The notes under the pieces are model-generated. The model was not told where the DNA came from, did no database searches, and worked only from the letters and a program-made list of their open reading frames with translations. Positions 1 to 6,904 of a DNA stretch of 39,566 bases are shown in pieces; position 1 is the stretch's first letter; each line of letters begins with the position of its first letter. The translations under genes and the position numbers were made by a program. Origin of the DNA: Streptomyces sp. BR123 (GTDB taxonomy: Bacteria; Actinomycetota; Actinomycetes; Streptomycetales; Streptomycetaceae); NCBI RefSeq assembly GCF_013401435.1, contig NZ_JACBGN010000036.1, positions 1 through 39,566 of the forward strand, in the 5' to 3' direction.

Positions 1-9
1 GGGCGGGGG

Positions 10-630
10 TCATTCGAACCGGGTCGTGTCGCCCGCGCCCACGCGGACGATCTCGGCCGTCCCGCCGGAGAAGTCGACGACCGTGGTCGGCTCCGTGCCG
101 CAGTCGCCGGAGTCGACCACGATGTCCACCACGTGGTCGAGGCGCTCCTTGATCTCCCATCCCTGGGTCAGGGGTTCGCCCTCGTCGGGCAGGAGCAGCG
201 TGCTCGACACCAGCGGTTCGCCGAGTTCGGCGAGGAGGGCCTGGGTGACGGTGTGGTCGGGGATGCGGACGCCGACCGTCTTCTTGCGGGGGTGCAGGAG
301 CTGGCGCGGCACCTCCCGCGTCGCCGGCAGGATGAAGGTGTAACTGCCGGGCGTGGCCGCCTTGATGGCGCGGAACACGTCGTTGCCGATGTTCACGAGC
401 TGGCCCAGCTGCGCGAAGTTCTGGCACACCAGCGTGAAGTGGTGCCGGTCGTCGAGGTTGCGGATGGACCGGATCCGGGAGAGGCCGTCGCGGTTGCCCA
501 TCTGGCAGCCCAGCGCGTAGCAGGAATCGGTCGGATACGCGACGAGCGCGCCGGAGCGGAGGCTGTCGGCGACGCCGCTGATGGTGCGGTGTTGCGGGTT
601 GTCCGGGTGTACGTCGAAGTACTTCGCCAT
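10..630 (-). CDS. yciO: Sua5/YciO/YrdC family protein, YciO type
   Basis: The 206-residue product matches the YciO branch of the Sua5/YciO/YrdC family almost end to end. It opens with MAKYFDVHPDNPQHR, like the YciO N-terminus I know from E. coli, and is the same length. Family relatives (Sua5, TsaC) make threonylcarbamoyl-adenylate for tRNA t6A37; YciO proteins share the fold and nucleotide/RNA pocket, but their role is less certain. YPTDSCYALGC (about residues 32-42) and KKTVGVRIPDH near the middle are the expected core motifs. The C-terminal Sua5 domain is absent. The ATG at 630 is chosen on homology, because the Shine-Dalgarno is weak. It lies 17 bp behind the LysR gene on the same strand, so read-through is possible. 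Family certain, exact reaction less so. Confidence 0.9.
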   Translation of the reverse strand: MAKYFDVHPDNPQHRTISGVADSLRSGALVAYPTDSCYALGCQMGNRDGLSRIRSIRNLDDRHHFTLVCQNFAQLGQLVNIGNDVFRAIKAATPGSYTFILPATREVPRQLLHPRKKTVGVRIPDHTVTQALLAELGEPLVSSTLLLPDEGEPLTQGWEIKERLDHVVDIVVDSGDCGTEPTTVVDFSGGTAEIVRVGAGDTTRFE

Positions 631-647
631 CCGCCGAGCGTACGCGA

Positions 648-1562
648 TCAGGCCGGTGCCGCGGACGCCGAGGAGTCCGCAGCCACCGCTGCCGCGGGGG
701 ACAGGGCGCGTCGGGCGTGGCGGCGGAACGCCGCCGTCGCCGGGTGGACCGGCACCGCCGGGGCGAGGAAGTGGACGGTCACCGGGCCGATCCCGGTGAG
801 CGGCAGGAAGCGGACGCCGGGGAAGGGGTGGCTGTGCCGGGTGGCCTCCGCGGTGACGCCGACGGCCTCGCCCGTCGCGATGGCGGTGAGCCATTCGTCG
901 ACGTTGGCGACCTCCAGGGTGGCCTCGGGCCGGTGGTCTTCCGGCCACAGCGCGGTGCTGGTCGTGGCGGCCGTCGCACAGTGGGCGACGGTACGGCCGA
1001 CGAGGTCGGCCAGGGCGACCGTGCCGCGGGCGGCCAGCGGATCGTCCTCGCACACGGCCGCCACGCGCGGCTCGCTGTACAGCGCGAGCGCGGACAGCCC
1101 GCCGGCCTCGTCCCCCTCGGGCAGGGCGCGGACGAACGCGGCGTCGATGTCGCCCCGGCGCAGGGCCGCCACCGGGTCGGGCAGCCGGTGCACCTGGACC
1201 GGTGCGTCCGGGTGGTCGCGGCGCCAGTCGCGCAGCAGGGCCACGGTGTGCGCGCCGAGGGCGGCCCAGGCGAAGCCGATGCGCAGCGGTCGCGGCTCCG
1301 GGCCAGCGGCGGCCTCCGCGAGGGCGTCGTCGAGCTGCGTGAGGATGCGGTGGGCGTGCTCCCACAGCCTCCGGCCCGCCGGGGTGAGGGAGAGGCTGCG
1401 GGTGGTGCGCTCGACCAGGCGGGTGCCGAGGCGCTGCTCCAGCTGGTCGAGGGTGCGGGACACGGCCGGCTGGCTGATGTGCAGGACGGCGGCGGCGCCC
1501 GTGATGGTGCCTTCGTCACCGATCGCCGCCAAGGTCCGCAGATGCCGCAGTTCCACATTCAC
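648..1562 (-). CDS. LysR-family transcriptional regulator
   Basis: This is a 304-residue LysR-type regulator. The N-terminal winged helix-turn-helix starts at VNVELRHLRTLAAIGDEG and includes HISQPAVSRTLDQLEQRLG (about residues 31-49). The rest is the two-lobed effector-binding domain. I chose the GTG at 1562 because the product then starts with the usual (M)NVELRHLR of the family; a second GTG lies two codons in. The gene is divergent from the short-chain dehydrogenase at 1633, the standard arrangement of a LysR regulator and its target. The 70-bp spacer holds a near-palindrome that could be the binding site. The C-terminus is Ala/Ser rich. The effector cannot be told from the sequence. Confidence 0.93.
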   Translation of the reverse strand: MNVELRHLRTLAAIGDEGTITGAAAVLHISQPAVSRTLDQLEQRLGTRLVERTTRSLSLTPAGRRLWEHAHRILTQLDDALAEAAAGPEPRPLRIGFAWAALGAHTVALLRDWRRDHPDAPVQVHRLPDPVAALRRGDIDAAFVRALPEGDEAGGLSALALYSEPRVAAVCEDDPLAARGTVALADLVGRTVAHCATAATTSTALWPEDHRPEATLEVANVDEWLTAIATGEAVGVTAEATRHSHPFPGVRFLPLTGIGPVTVHFLAPAVPVHPATAAFRRHARRALSPAAAVAADSSASAAPA

Positions 1563-1632
1563 AACCGTCGAGCATAAATCCTGCGCAGAAGGTATTTCCC
1601 CGGTCGCGGTCGGTGCACCTAGCGTCGGGGGC
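1563..1632. promoter_or_regulatory. Divergent LysR/dehydrogenase control region
   Basis: The 70 bp between the two divergent starts is much more AT-rich than its surroundings. It contains TCCTGCGCAGAA at 1579-1590, which is one mismatch from a perfect 12-bp palindrome. AT-rich flanks, ATAAAT at 1574-1579 and GGTATTT at 1591-1597, form a looser outer repeat. LysR regulators typically bind such interrupted dyads (T-N11-A) between divergent genes. This is a prediction from position and symmetry only. Confidence 0.45.
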
Positions 1633-2244
1633 ATGCGAATCCTTCTCATCGGTGCGGGCGGCAGGCTCGGCACCGCAGTCCACCGGTCCCTGACAGCCCG
1701 CGGCCACGAGGTGGTGACCGCCGGACGCTCCAGCGGCGACCTCCGCTTCGACGTCACCGACCCGGCGCAGATCACCGCCCTGTACGAGGCCGCCGACGCG
1801 GGCGGGCAGCTCGACGCGGTCGCGACTGCCGCCGGCTCGGTCCCGTTCAAGCCGGTCGCCGACATGACCCCGGAGGACTGGACGGCAGCCTTCCGCGGCA
1901 AGGTGCAGAGCCAGCTGGAGCTGGTCCGCCAGGGCATCGGCCGGATCGCGCCGCGCGGCTCCTTCACCCTGATCACCGGCGTCCTGGCGCGCAGCCCCAT
2001 CGTGACGGGCTCGGCCGCCTCCATGGCCAACGGCGCCGTCGAGGCGTTCGTCCGCGCGGCCGCGGTGGAGATCGCCCCGCAGCGCGTCAACGCCGTCAGC
2101 CCCACCGTGGTCACCGAGGCCCTCGACGTCTACGCCGGCCACTTCCCCGGCTTCGCGCCGGTCGACCTGGCGGAGGTGGCCCGGGCGTACATCCGCTGCA
2201 TCGAGGGCGTCGAGACGGGCCGCATCCTGGAGCTGGGCCACTGA
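1633..2244 (+). CDS. Short (203-aa) short-chain dehydrogenase/reductase without YxxxK dyad
   Basis: This is a 203-residue Rossmann protein with the SDR nucleotide loop GAGGRLG at residues 7-13 and a TAAGS segment equivalent to NNAG. It is a compact SDR, about 50 residues shorter than classical members. Where classical SDRs carry the catalytic YxxxK, this protein reads ASMANGAVEAF, so Ala and Asn replace Tyr and Lys. From memory, the short family PRK07578 shows the same substitution, so this looks like a family trait, not damage. The start follows GGGGGC and is set by the LysR-divergent arrangement. Catalytic activity is uncertain; it may bind NAD(P) without classical SDR chemistry. It ends right before a strong terminator. 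Confidence 0.9.
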   Translation: MRILLIGAGGRLGTAVHRSLTARGHEVVTAGRSSGDLRFDVTDPAQITALYEAADAGGQLDAVATAAGSVPFKPVADMTPEDWTAAFRGKVQSQLELVRQGIGRIAPRGSFTLITGVLARSPIVTGSAASMANGAVEAFVRAAAVEIAPQRVNAVSPTVVTEALDVYAGHFPGFAPVDLAEVARAYIRCIEGVETGRILELGH

Positions 2245-2285
2245 GCCCCGGCCCCCGGCCCCGGGCGACCGCCGGGGGCCGGGGC
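2245..2285. terminator. Bidirectional hairpin terminator
   Basis: A perfect 15-bp inverted repeat, GCCCCGGCCCCCGGC at 2245-2259 and its complement at 2271-2285, surrounds an 11-nt loop. It begins at the base after the dehydrogenase stop codon and lies 13 bp from the stop of the convergent decarboxylase gene. It can therefore serve both transcripts. It lacks a U-tract, as is usual in high-GC actinomycetes. Confidence 0.8.
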
Positions 2286-2298
2286 GCCGTCGTCCTCG

Positions 2299-3633
2299 CT
2301 AGTCGCCGACCTCCCTGCTGCGCAGGTCGTCGAGCGTCTCACGGCGGATCAGCAGCCGGGCCGTGCCGCCGTCGACGGCGACCAGCGGCGGCCGCCCGAC
2401 CAGGTTGTAGCCCGAGGCCATGGACAGGTGGTACGCCCCCGCCACCGGTACGGCGAGCAGGTCCCCGGGGCGGACGTCGCCGGGCAGCTCCACCCCCGCG
2501 GCGAGGACGTCGCCCGCCTCGCAGTGCCGGCCGACCACGGTCGCCGCGCACGGGCCGGCGCCCGAGTGGCGGCCGATCAGCCGGGGCGCGTAGCGCACCC
2601 CGTACAGGGCGGGCCTGGGGTTGTCGCTCATGCCGCCGTCCACCGCCACGAACACCTGGCCGGCGGTGCGTTTCACCGCGAGGACCCGGTACACGGCCAC
2701 CCCCGCCGGCCCGGCCACCGCCCGGCCCGGTTCGATGGCGAGCCGTGGGACGGGCAGTCCGGCCGCTGCGCAGCCTGCGGTGAGCTCGGCGCGCAGCCGC
2801 CGGGCGAGGGCCGTGAGGTCGAGCGCGGGCTCTCCGGGGCGGTAGGCGATGCCGTGGCCGCCGCCCATGTCGAGCTCGGGCAGGACGACGCCGTGCGCGT
2901 CGCGGATCCGGGCCATCAGGCCCACCATCCGGCGCAGCGCGGACACGTACGGCTTGACGTCGGTGATCTGGGAGCCGATGTGGCAGTGCAGGCCGGTCAG
3001 TTCGAGCTGCGGCTGGCCGAGGATCCGGGGGACGGCGTGCTGTGCGGAGCCGTCGGTGAGGGAGAGCCCGAACTTCTGTCCGTCCGTCCCCGTACGGATC
3101 TTTTCGTGGGCGCCGGCCGAAATGCCGGGCACGATACGGAGCATCACCTTCTGGTGCCCGCCCGGTCCCACGGCGGCGGCCAGCCGCGCGATCTCCGACG
3201 GGCCGTCGATGACGATGCGCCCCACGCCGAGGCGCAGCGCGGTCGCGATGTCGCGCGGCGATTTGGCGTTGCCGTGCAGGACGATGCGGTCCGCGGGGAA
3301 CCCGGCTGTGACGGCGAGTTCGAGTTCACCCGCGGAGCACACGTCGAGCCCGAGGCCCTCCTCGGCGACCCAGTGCACCATGGCCCGCGACAGGAACGCC
3401 TTGGCCGCGTACAGCACGTCGGCGTCCGGGAACGCGGCGCGGTACGTGCGGCAGCGGGCCCGTACCTCGCCCTCGTCCAGCACGTAGACGGGGGTGTCGT
3501 ACCGGTCGGCGACCTCCGTCAGCGACACCCCGCCGACGGCGAGGCCGCCGCGCGGGAGGGGCGTCGTGGACGCGGGCCACACGGACAGTTCGGCGGCCCC
3601 GGCGGCCAGGTCGGACGGTGCGGCTGTGGTCAT
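2299..3633 (-). CDS. lysA: Diaminopimelate decarboxylase-like PLP enzyme (LysA family)
   Basis: This 444-residue fold-III PLP decarboxylase resembles diaminopimelate decarboxylase, which makes L-lysine from meso-diaminopimelate. The PLP lysine is in VLYAAKAF near residue 75. HCHIGSQ, MGGGHG and EPGRAVAG form the phosphate and PLP pocket. HCEAGD carries the Cys/Glu/Asp that reach across the dimer interface. The ATG at 3633 is preferred over a GTG at 3651 because GGAGG stands seven bases before it. It follows the SAV_915-like gene by 14 bp, so the two are probably one operon. Streptomycetes usually have another lysA in the primary lysine pathway. This copy may therefore act on a related amino acid; no substrate can be read from the sequence. 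Confidence 0.88.
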   Translation of the reverse strand: MTTAAPSDLAAGAAELSVWPASTTPLPRGGLAVGGVSLTEVADRYDTPVYVLDEGEVRARCRTYRAAFPDADVLYAAKAFLSRAMVHWVAEEGLGLDVCSAGELELAVTAGFPADRIVLHGNAKSPRDIATALRLGVGRIVIDGPSEIARLAAAVGPGGHQKVMLRIVPGISAGAHEKIRTGTDGQKFGLSLTDGSAQHAVPRILGQPQLELTGLHCHIGSQITDVKPYVSALRRMVGLMARIRDAHGVVLPELDMGGGHGIAYRPGEPALDLTALARRLRAELTAGCAAAGLPVPRLAIEPGRAVAGPAGVAVYRVLAVKRTAGQVFVAVDGGMSDNPRPALYGVRYAPRLIGRHSGAGPCAATVVGRHCEAGDVLAAGVELPGDVRPGDLLAVPVAGAYHLSMASGYNLVGRPPLVAVDGGTARLLIRRETLDDLRSREVGD

Positions 3634-3647
3634 GCTTCCGCCTCCGC

Positions 3648-4055
3648 TCACACGGTCCGGACGGGAAGCGGGCCCGGGCGCCGGCCCGGATCAGGGGCCC
3701 GGTCCCGGGCCCCGGCCGGGCCCTCGGCCCCGGCCGCGTCGGCCGCCGGGGCCGGGACCGGGGTGACCGGCGGGGCCGAGAGGGCCGGGTCGACGGTGAC
3801 CAGCCCCGCGCCGAGCGGCTCGCACATCCCGCGCAGCGCCGCCTCCGACAGCCGGATGTACGGGTGGCCCGCGCCGAGGACGGCGGTCAGCCGGGCGGCG
3901 CTGGTGAACCCGACGGCCGTGCGCGTGCCCGGCGGAGTGCGGAACAGCCGGACCACCGCCTGCGTGCAGCTTCCCGGCCGGACGGGCACGTACAGCAGCC
4001 CGGCCGGGATCCGTTCCTCGGGCTCGGGATCGTTTTCGTACCGGAACAGACACAT
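3648..4055 (-). CDS. SAV_915-like small protein of unknown function
   Basis: This is a 135-residue protein with a compact N-terminal domain of about 90 residues (YVPVRPGSC, VRLFRTPPGTRTAVGFTS, YIRLSEAALRGMCEPLG) and a Pro/Ala-rich tail from about residue 93. The core resembles, from memory, the actinobacterial SAV_915 family, whose function is not established. It vaguely recalls SseB-type domains. The ATG at 4055 follows GGGGAGG at good spacing. It is the first gene of a probable two-gene operon with the lysA-like decarboxylase, so a link to that enzyme is a reasonable guess. The low-complexity tail may be a disordered linker. Function unknown. Confidence 0.75.
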   Translation of the reverse strand: MCLFRYENDPEPEERIPAGLLYVPVRPGSCTQAVVRLFRTPPGTRTAVGFTSAARLTAVLGAGHPYIRLSEAALRGMCEPLGAGLVTVDPALSAPPVTPVPAPAADAAGAEGPAGARDRAPDPGRRPGPLPVRTV

Positions 4056-4374
4056 GGGGCCCTCCCCGGGGCGCGGTGGTGGAACGGTCGGAAGGCGCCC
4101 CGGACGCCGGGAGGCGGCGGCGGGGCGCGGCATCGAAGCTATGCCCGTCCGCGCGTCGTCCGCGCCCCCTCCTGACGGGACCTTGACGCCGGCGGGGCGT
4201 GTTCATACACACCTCTGACGCCCGTCAAACCGTTCGGTAAGAAACGCGTCAGTCTTTGTCCTTTCCCCGCCAGGACGCCGCAGAACGGCATATCCGCCCT
4301 TCCCCGCCCCGTTGCGTGGGGTGTGAAATTAGTTGACGAGTAAAGGAAGCAAGGAAGTGAGGAGGGGACATCCC
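4056..4374. promoter_or_regulatory. Divergent intergenic region with promoter-like sites
   Basis: This 319-bp spacer separates divergent genes. For the minus-strand operon, a TTGACG (4228-4223) and TATGAA (4207-4202) pair with a 15-bp gap is promoter-like. A TGACG/CGTCA palindrome (4216-4227) overlaps the -35 element and could be an operator. On the plus strand, the last 50 bp are purine-rich and end in a strong GGAGGGG ribosome site. The rest shows no gene I can support. Confidence 0.35.
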
Positions 4375-4884
4375 ATGTGTGAACCGGCTGCGCTCCAGAA
4401 CCGTGCCTGGGGCGGGGAGGTACGGGCCGCGGTCGGCTTCGCGGTGCTGCTGCCGGCGGCGCTGCTGACGGCCGACGTGGTGGCCGGCAACGGCGGCTGG
4501 CGGCGCGCGGCGGTGTGGATCTGGCTGGGCCTGCTGCTGCTCCTGGTCCTGTGGCCGACCCGCGTCAGCGCCGCCCCCGGCCTGCTGACCACCCGAGGGC
4601 TGATCAGGAGCCGGCGGGTCCGTACCGACCGGCTCGCCACGGTCGCCTGGCACGACGGCGTCGCCCGGCGGCTCGTCCTCACGGACACGGACGGCGGAAG
4701 CGTCGAGCTCGACCCGCACGTCCTCGCCGACAACCCGCCCCTGTGGTACCGGATCGGCGAGGACATCGGCACCAGCGTGTCCAGCGGCACCCTGGGCGAA
4801 GGCCTGGTCCCGCTGCGGCAGTTCTGCAGCCTGATCGACCGCGAGACGGCCCGCGCGGTCTTCAAGGCCTCGGCGCTGACCTGA
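4375..4884 (+). CDS. Small membrane protein with PH-like domain, function unknown
   Basis: This is a 169-residue protein. Two hydrophobic segments, at about residues 17-33 and 42-58, suggest two membrane helices. A soluble domain follows, reading LLTTRGLIRSRRVRTDRLATVAWHDG as a beta-rich stretch (quoted in parts: LLTTRGLIRSRR, then VRTDRLATVAWHDG), typical of bacterial PH-like membrane proteins. A helical tail covers about residues 125-169. The ATG at 4375 follows GGAGGGG at ideal spacing, so this start is preferred over one at 4333. It stands alone on the plus strand and ends before a convergent terminator. No catalytic residues are visible. I do not recognise a specific family name and infer only membrane location. 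Confidence 0.75.
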   Translation: MCEPAALQNRAWGGEVRAAVGFAVLLPAALLTADVVAGNGGWRRAAVWIWLGLLLLLVLWPTRVSAAPGLLTTRGLIRSRRVRTDRLATVAWHDGVARRLVLTDTDGGSVELDPHVLADNPPLWYRIGEDIGTSVSSGTLGEGLVPLRQFCSLIDRETARAVFKASALT

Positions 4885-4891
4885 CCTGATC

Positions 4892-4923
4892 TCCGCGGCG
4901 GCCGCAGCGCCGGCTGCCGCGGA
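4892..4923. terminator. Hairpin terminator between convergent genes
   Basis: TCCGCGGCGGC at 4892-4902 pairs with GCTGCCGCGGA at 4913-4923 over 11 positions. One of these is a G-U pair in plus-strand RNA. The loop is 10 nt. It lies 7 bp after the membrane-protein stop and 10 bp from the stop of the convergent DM13 gene. Confidence 0.65.
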
Positions 4924-4933
4924 AACCGGGCGG

Positions 4934-5470
4934 TCAGGCGCGGGTGAGGGAGGCCGCCCCGAAGGAGACGTCGAAGCGGTCGCACCAGATGCTCACACTG
5001 GTGTAATCGGCCAGGTTGACGTCCGCGGGGATCGCGTAGTTCTGGTCGCCCTTGTTGCCCTTCAGCTCGCCCAGGCTGACGTACCTGCCGTCGTCGAAGA
5101 CCCGCCAGCCTGCCACGCCTTCCTTCACCGGAGCATCGGTCAGCCACACGCGCAGGTCCGGGCCGTTGCTCGTGTCGAGGTTCTCCAGCCGCAGGGTCAA
5201 GGACCCGTCGGCGAGGCGCAGGACCTTCACCGTGCCCGTGGTGGTGTGCTCGTGGCTGATCAGCGTGCCCTGTGCGAGGACCTGCGGCGCGGCGCCGGCG
5301 GACGCCCCGGGGGACGCCGGAGCCGCCGACGGCGTCGGCAGCGCCTCGCTGACGGTGTCGTCCTTCCAGAGCTTCCACGGCTCGAACCAGTACAGCCCGA
5401 CGCCCACCAGCAGGGCGCCCACGACCAGCACCGCACCCCACACCCGTCCGCGCCGCGTTCCCATGCCCAC
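4934..5470 (-). CDS. Membrane-anchored DM13 domain protein
   Basis: The 178-residue product starts with a basic stretch and one hydrophobic helix (VWGAVLVVGALLVGVGLYWF). An Ala/Pro/Ser-rich linker follows to about residue 60, then a DM13 domain. The DM13 signatures LDTSNGPDLRVWL and SIWCDRFDVSFG are clear, with the single conserved Cys in the latter. DM13 domains are predicted redox or heme-binding electron-transfer modules on the cell surface, so the domain should face outside. The GTG at 5470 is chosen because GGGAG precedes it by about five bases; an ATG at 5464 is almost equally possible. It converges with the gene at 4375. No neighbour explains its partner. Confidence 0.85.
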   Translation of the reverse strand: MGMGTRRGRVWGAVLVVGALLVGVGLYWFEPWKLWKDDTVSEALPTPSAAPASPGASAGAAPQVLAQGTLISHEHTTTGTVKVLRLADGSLTLRLENLDTSNGPDLRVWLTDAPVKEGVAGWRVFDDGRYVSLGELKGNKGDQNYAIPADVNLADYTSVSIWCDRFDVSFGAASLTRA

Positions 5471-5629
5471 TGCCGCTCCCTTGCCCTCGCGCAACCGATC
5501 CTCCCCGTGGACCCATGGTCACATGCCGCTGGTCGCACGGGGCGCCCGGCATGCGGACGGTCCCGCAGGCGACGAAACCCTCACGGCGCGCCGCAACCGG
5601 ATCCGGAGGGTGATCACGGTCACAGCGAC

Positions 5630-5660
5630 TGGACCTCAACCGCCCTTGAGCGAGCAGGCT
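5630..5660 (+). promoter_or_regulatory. SoxR-type operator in a 19-bp-spaced promoter
   Basis: CCTCAACCGCCCTTGAGC at 5634-5651 matches the SoxR box (CCTCAA-N6-TTGAGG) at all arm positions except the last. It lies exactly where MerR-family activators bind. A -35-like TGGACC (5630-5635) and a -10-like CAGGCT (5655-5660) are 19 bp apart, the overlong spacer typical of these promoters. The NmrA-type gene starts 62 bp further on. This suggests activation by oxidised SoxR in response to redox-cycling compounds. The match is by eye against the consensus known from E. coli soxS and Streptomyces targets. Confidence 0.7.
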
Positions 5661-5722
5661 GTTGACCACCGGAAAGCAGCCGGAACGGCTGCCCGGAGCC
5701 CGCAGCACCAAGGAGCCGTGCC

Positions 5723-6610
5723 ATGTCCGACCACCGCACCGTCCTCGTCACCGGAGCAACGGGCCGCCAGGGCGGCGCCACCGTACGCGCCCTCACCGCC
5801 CGCGGCCGGCAGGTCCGCGCCCTGGTCCGCGACCCGGACCGGCCCGAGGCGCGCGCCCTGCGGGCCCACGGCGCGACCCTCGTAGCCGGCGACCTCGACG
5901 ACACCGCCTCCCTCGAAGCGGCCGTGCGCGGCGTGTACGGAGTCTTCAGCGTCCAGCCGATGCCCGCGCCGGGGCCCGCCGGCTTCGCGTCCGAGGTGCG
6001 CCAGGGCAAGGCGGTCGCGGAGGCCGCCGCCCGGGCCGGCGTCGCCCACTTCGTGTACACCTCCGTCGACGGCGCCGGCCGCCCCGGCGACGTGCCGCAC
6101 TTCCGGAGCAAGGGCCTGATCGAGCAGCACATCGCGCAGCTCGGCCTGCCGGCCACCGTGCTCCGCCCGGCCTTCTTCCTCACCAACTTCACGGGCATGG
6201 GCCCGCGGTGGGCCGGCGGCGAACTCGTCCTGCCGCTGGCGCTCGCCCCGGACACCGCGCTCCAGATGATCCACCCCGACGACGTCGGCGAGTTCGCCGC
6301 GGACGCCTTCGACGCCCCCGCCGAGTACCTCGGCCGCACCCTGGAGATCGCCGGCGACCGGCTGACCGGCCCGCAGATGGCCGAGGTCTTCGCCCGCGCC
6401 GCCGGCCGGCCCGTACGGTTCCGCGCCCGGCCCGTCGCGGAGGTACGGGCGTACAGCGAGGAGATGGCGGTCATGTTCGAGTGGTTCAACACCACCGGCT
6501 TCCTCGCCGACGTGCCCGCCCTGCGTGCCGCGCGCCCGCACCTGACGACCCTGGACGACTGGGCGCGCAAGGAGTGGACCGTACCGGCGGAGCCGGACCA
6601 CCGCCCCTGA
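5723..6610 (+). CDS. NmrA/HSCARG-type NAD(P)-binding protein
   Basis: This 295-residue atypical SDR has GATGRQGG at residues 10-17, the NmrA-type nucleotide loop. It also has ALVRDP, which reads the 2'-phosphate, and HFVYTSVDGAG, HFRSKGLIEQ and VLRPAFFLTNF in the expected order. NmrA proteins bind NAD(P) and act as redox sensors or quinone/carbonyl reductases. The ATG follows AAGGAG at good spacing. A probable SoxR box lies in its promoter. From memory, an NAD-dependent epimerase/dehydratase (SCO1178) is among the few SoxR targets of S. coelicolor, so this may be the equivalent gene. That would make it a detoxifying reductase for quinones or redox-active antibiotics. Orthology is unproven. 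Confidence 0.9.
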   Translation: MSDHRTVLVTGATGRQGGATVRALTARGRQVRALVRDPDRPEARALRAHGATLVAGDLDDTASLEAAVRGVYGVFSVQPMPAPGPAGFASEVRQGKAVAEAAARAGVAHFVYTSVDGAGRPGDVPHFRSKGLIEQHIAQLGLPATVLRPAFFLTNFTGMGPRWAGGELVLPLALAPDTALQMIHPDDVGEFAADAFDAPAEYLGRTLEIAGDRLTGPQMAEVFARAAGRPVRFRARPVAEVRAYSEEMAVMFEWFNTTGFLADVPALRAARPHLTTLDDWARKEWTVPAEPDHRP

Positions 6611-6637
6611 GCGCCCGTCGTCCCGGCGCCGCCGGCG

Positions 6638-6904
6638 TCAGCGGCGGGTGCGGCGGGTGCGGGCGGCCGCGTCCAACTGGTCCGCGCAGCGCGCCAGGCC
6701 GCCGGCCGCCGCCGTGCACCGGTCGGCCAGGTCCTGGACGCGCCACCGGAAGGCCTCGGCCCCGGGCCCCTTCCAGTCGAGCGCGGCGGCCCCGGCCCGC
6801 AGCCGCCGCGCGTGGTCGAGCAGGGCGGCGGAGTGGGCGCGCAGCCCGTCCGCGGCCGACAGGGGCGGCTGCGGTTCCGACCGCGGTGCCGGAATCCCGG
6901 TCAC
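6638..6904 (-). CDS. Small WXG100-like helical protein
   Basis: This 88-residue mostly helical protein contains ALDWKGPGAEAFRWRVQDLA. Here W-K-G between two helices followed by (G)AEAFR is the hairpin signature of WXG100/ESX-like proteins. The GTG start at 6904 overlaps the stop of the upstream heme peroxidase gene (GTGA), so translation is coupled. It is the last gene of the six-gene operon. Its two-helix form without catalytic residues suggests a partner or scaffold protein. WXG100 proteins are often exported by type VII secretion, but no secretion gene is present here. The C-terminus ends RTRRTRR. The match is based on length and motif; a specific family cannot be named. Confidence 0.7.
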   Translation of the reverse strand: MTGIPAPRSEPQPPLSAADGLRAHSAALLDHARRLRAGAAALDWKGPGAEAFRWRVQDLADRCTAAAGGLARCADQLDAAARTRRTRR

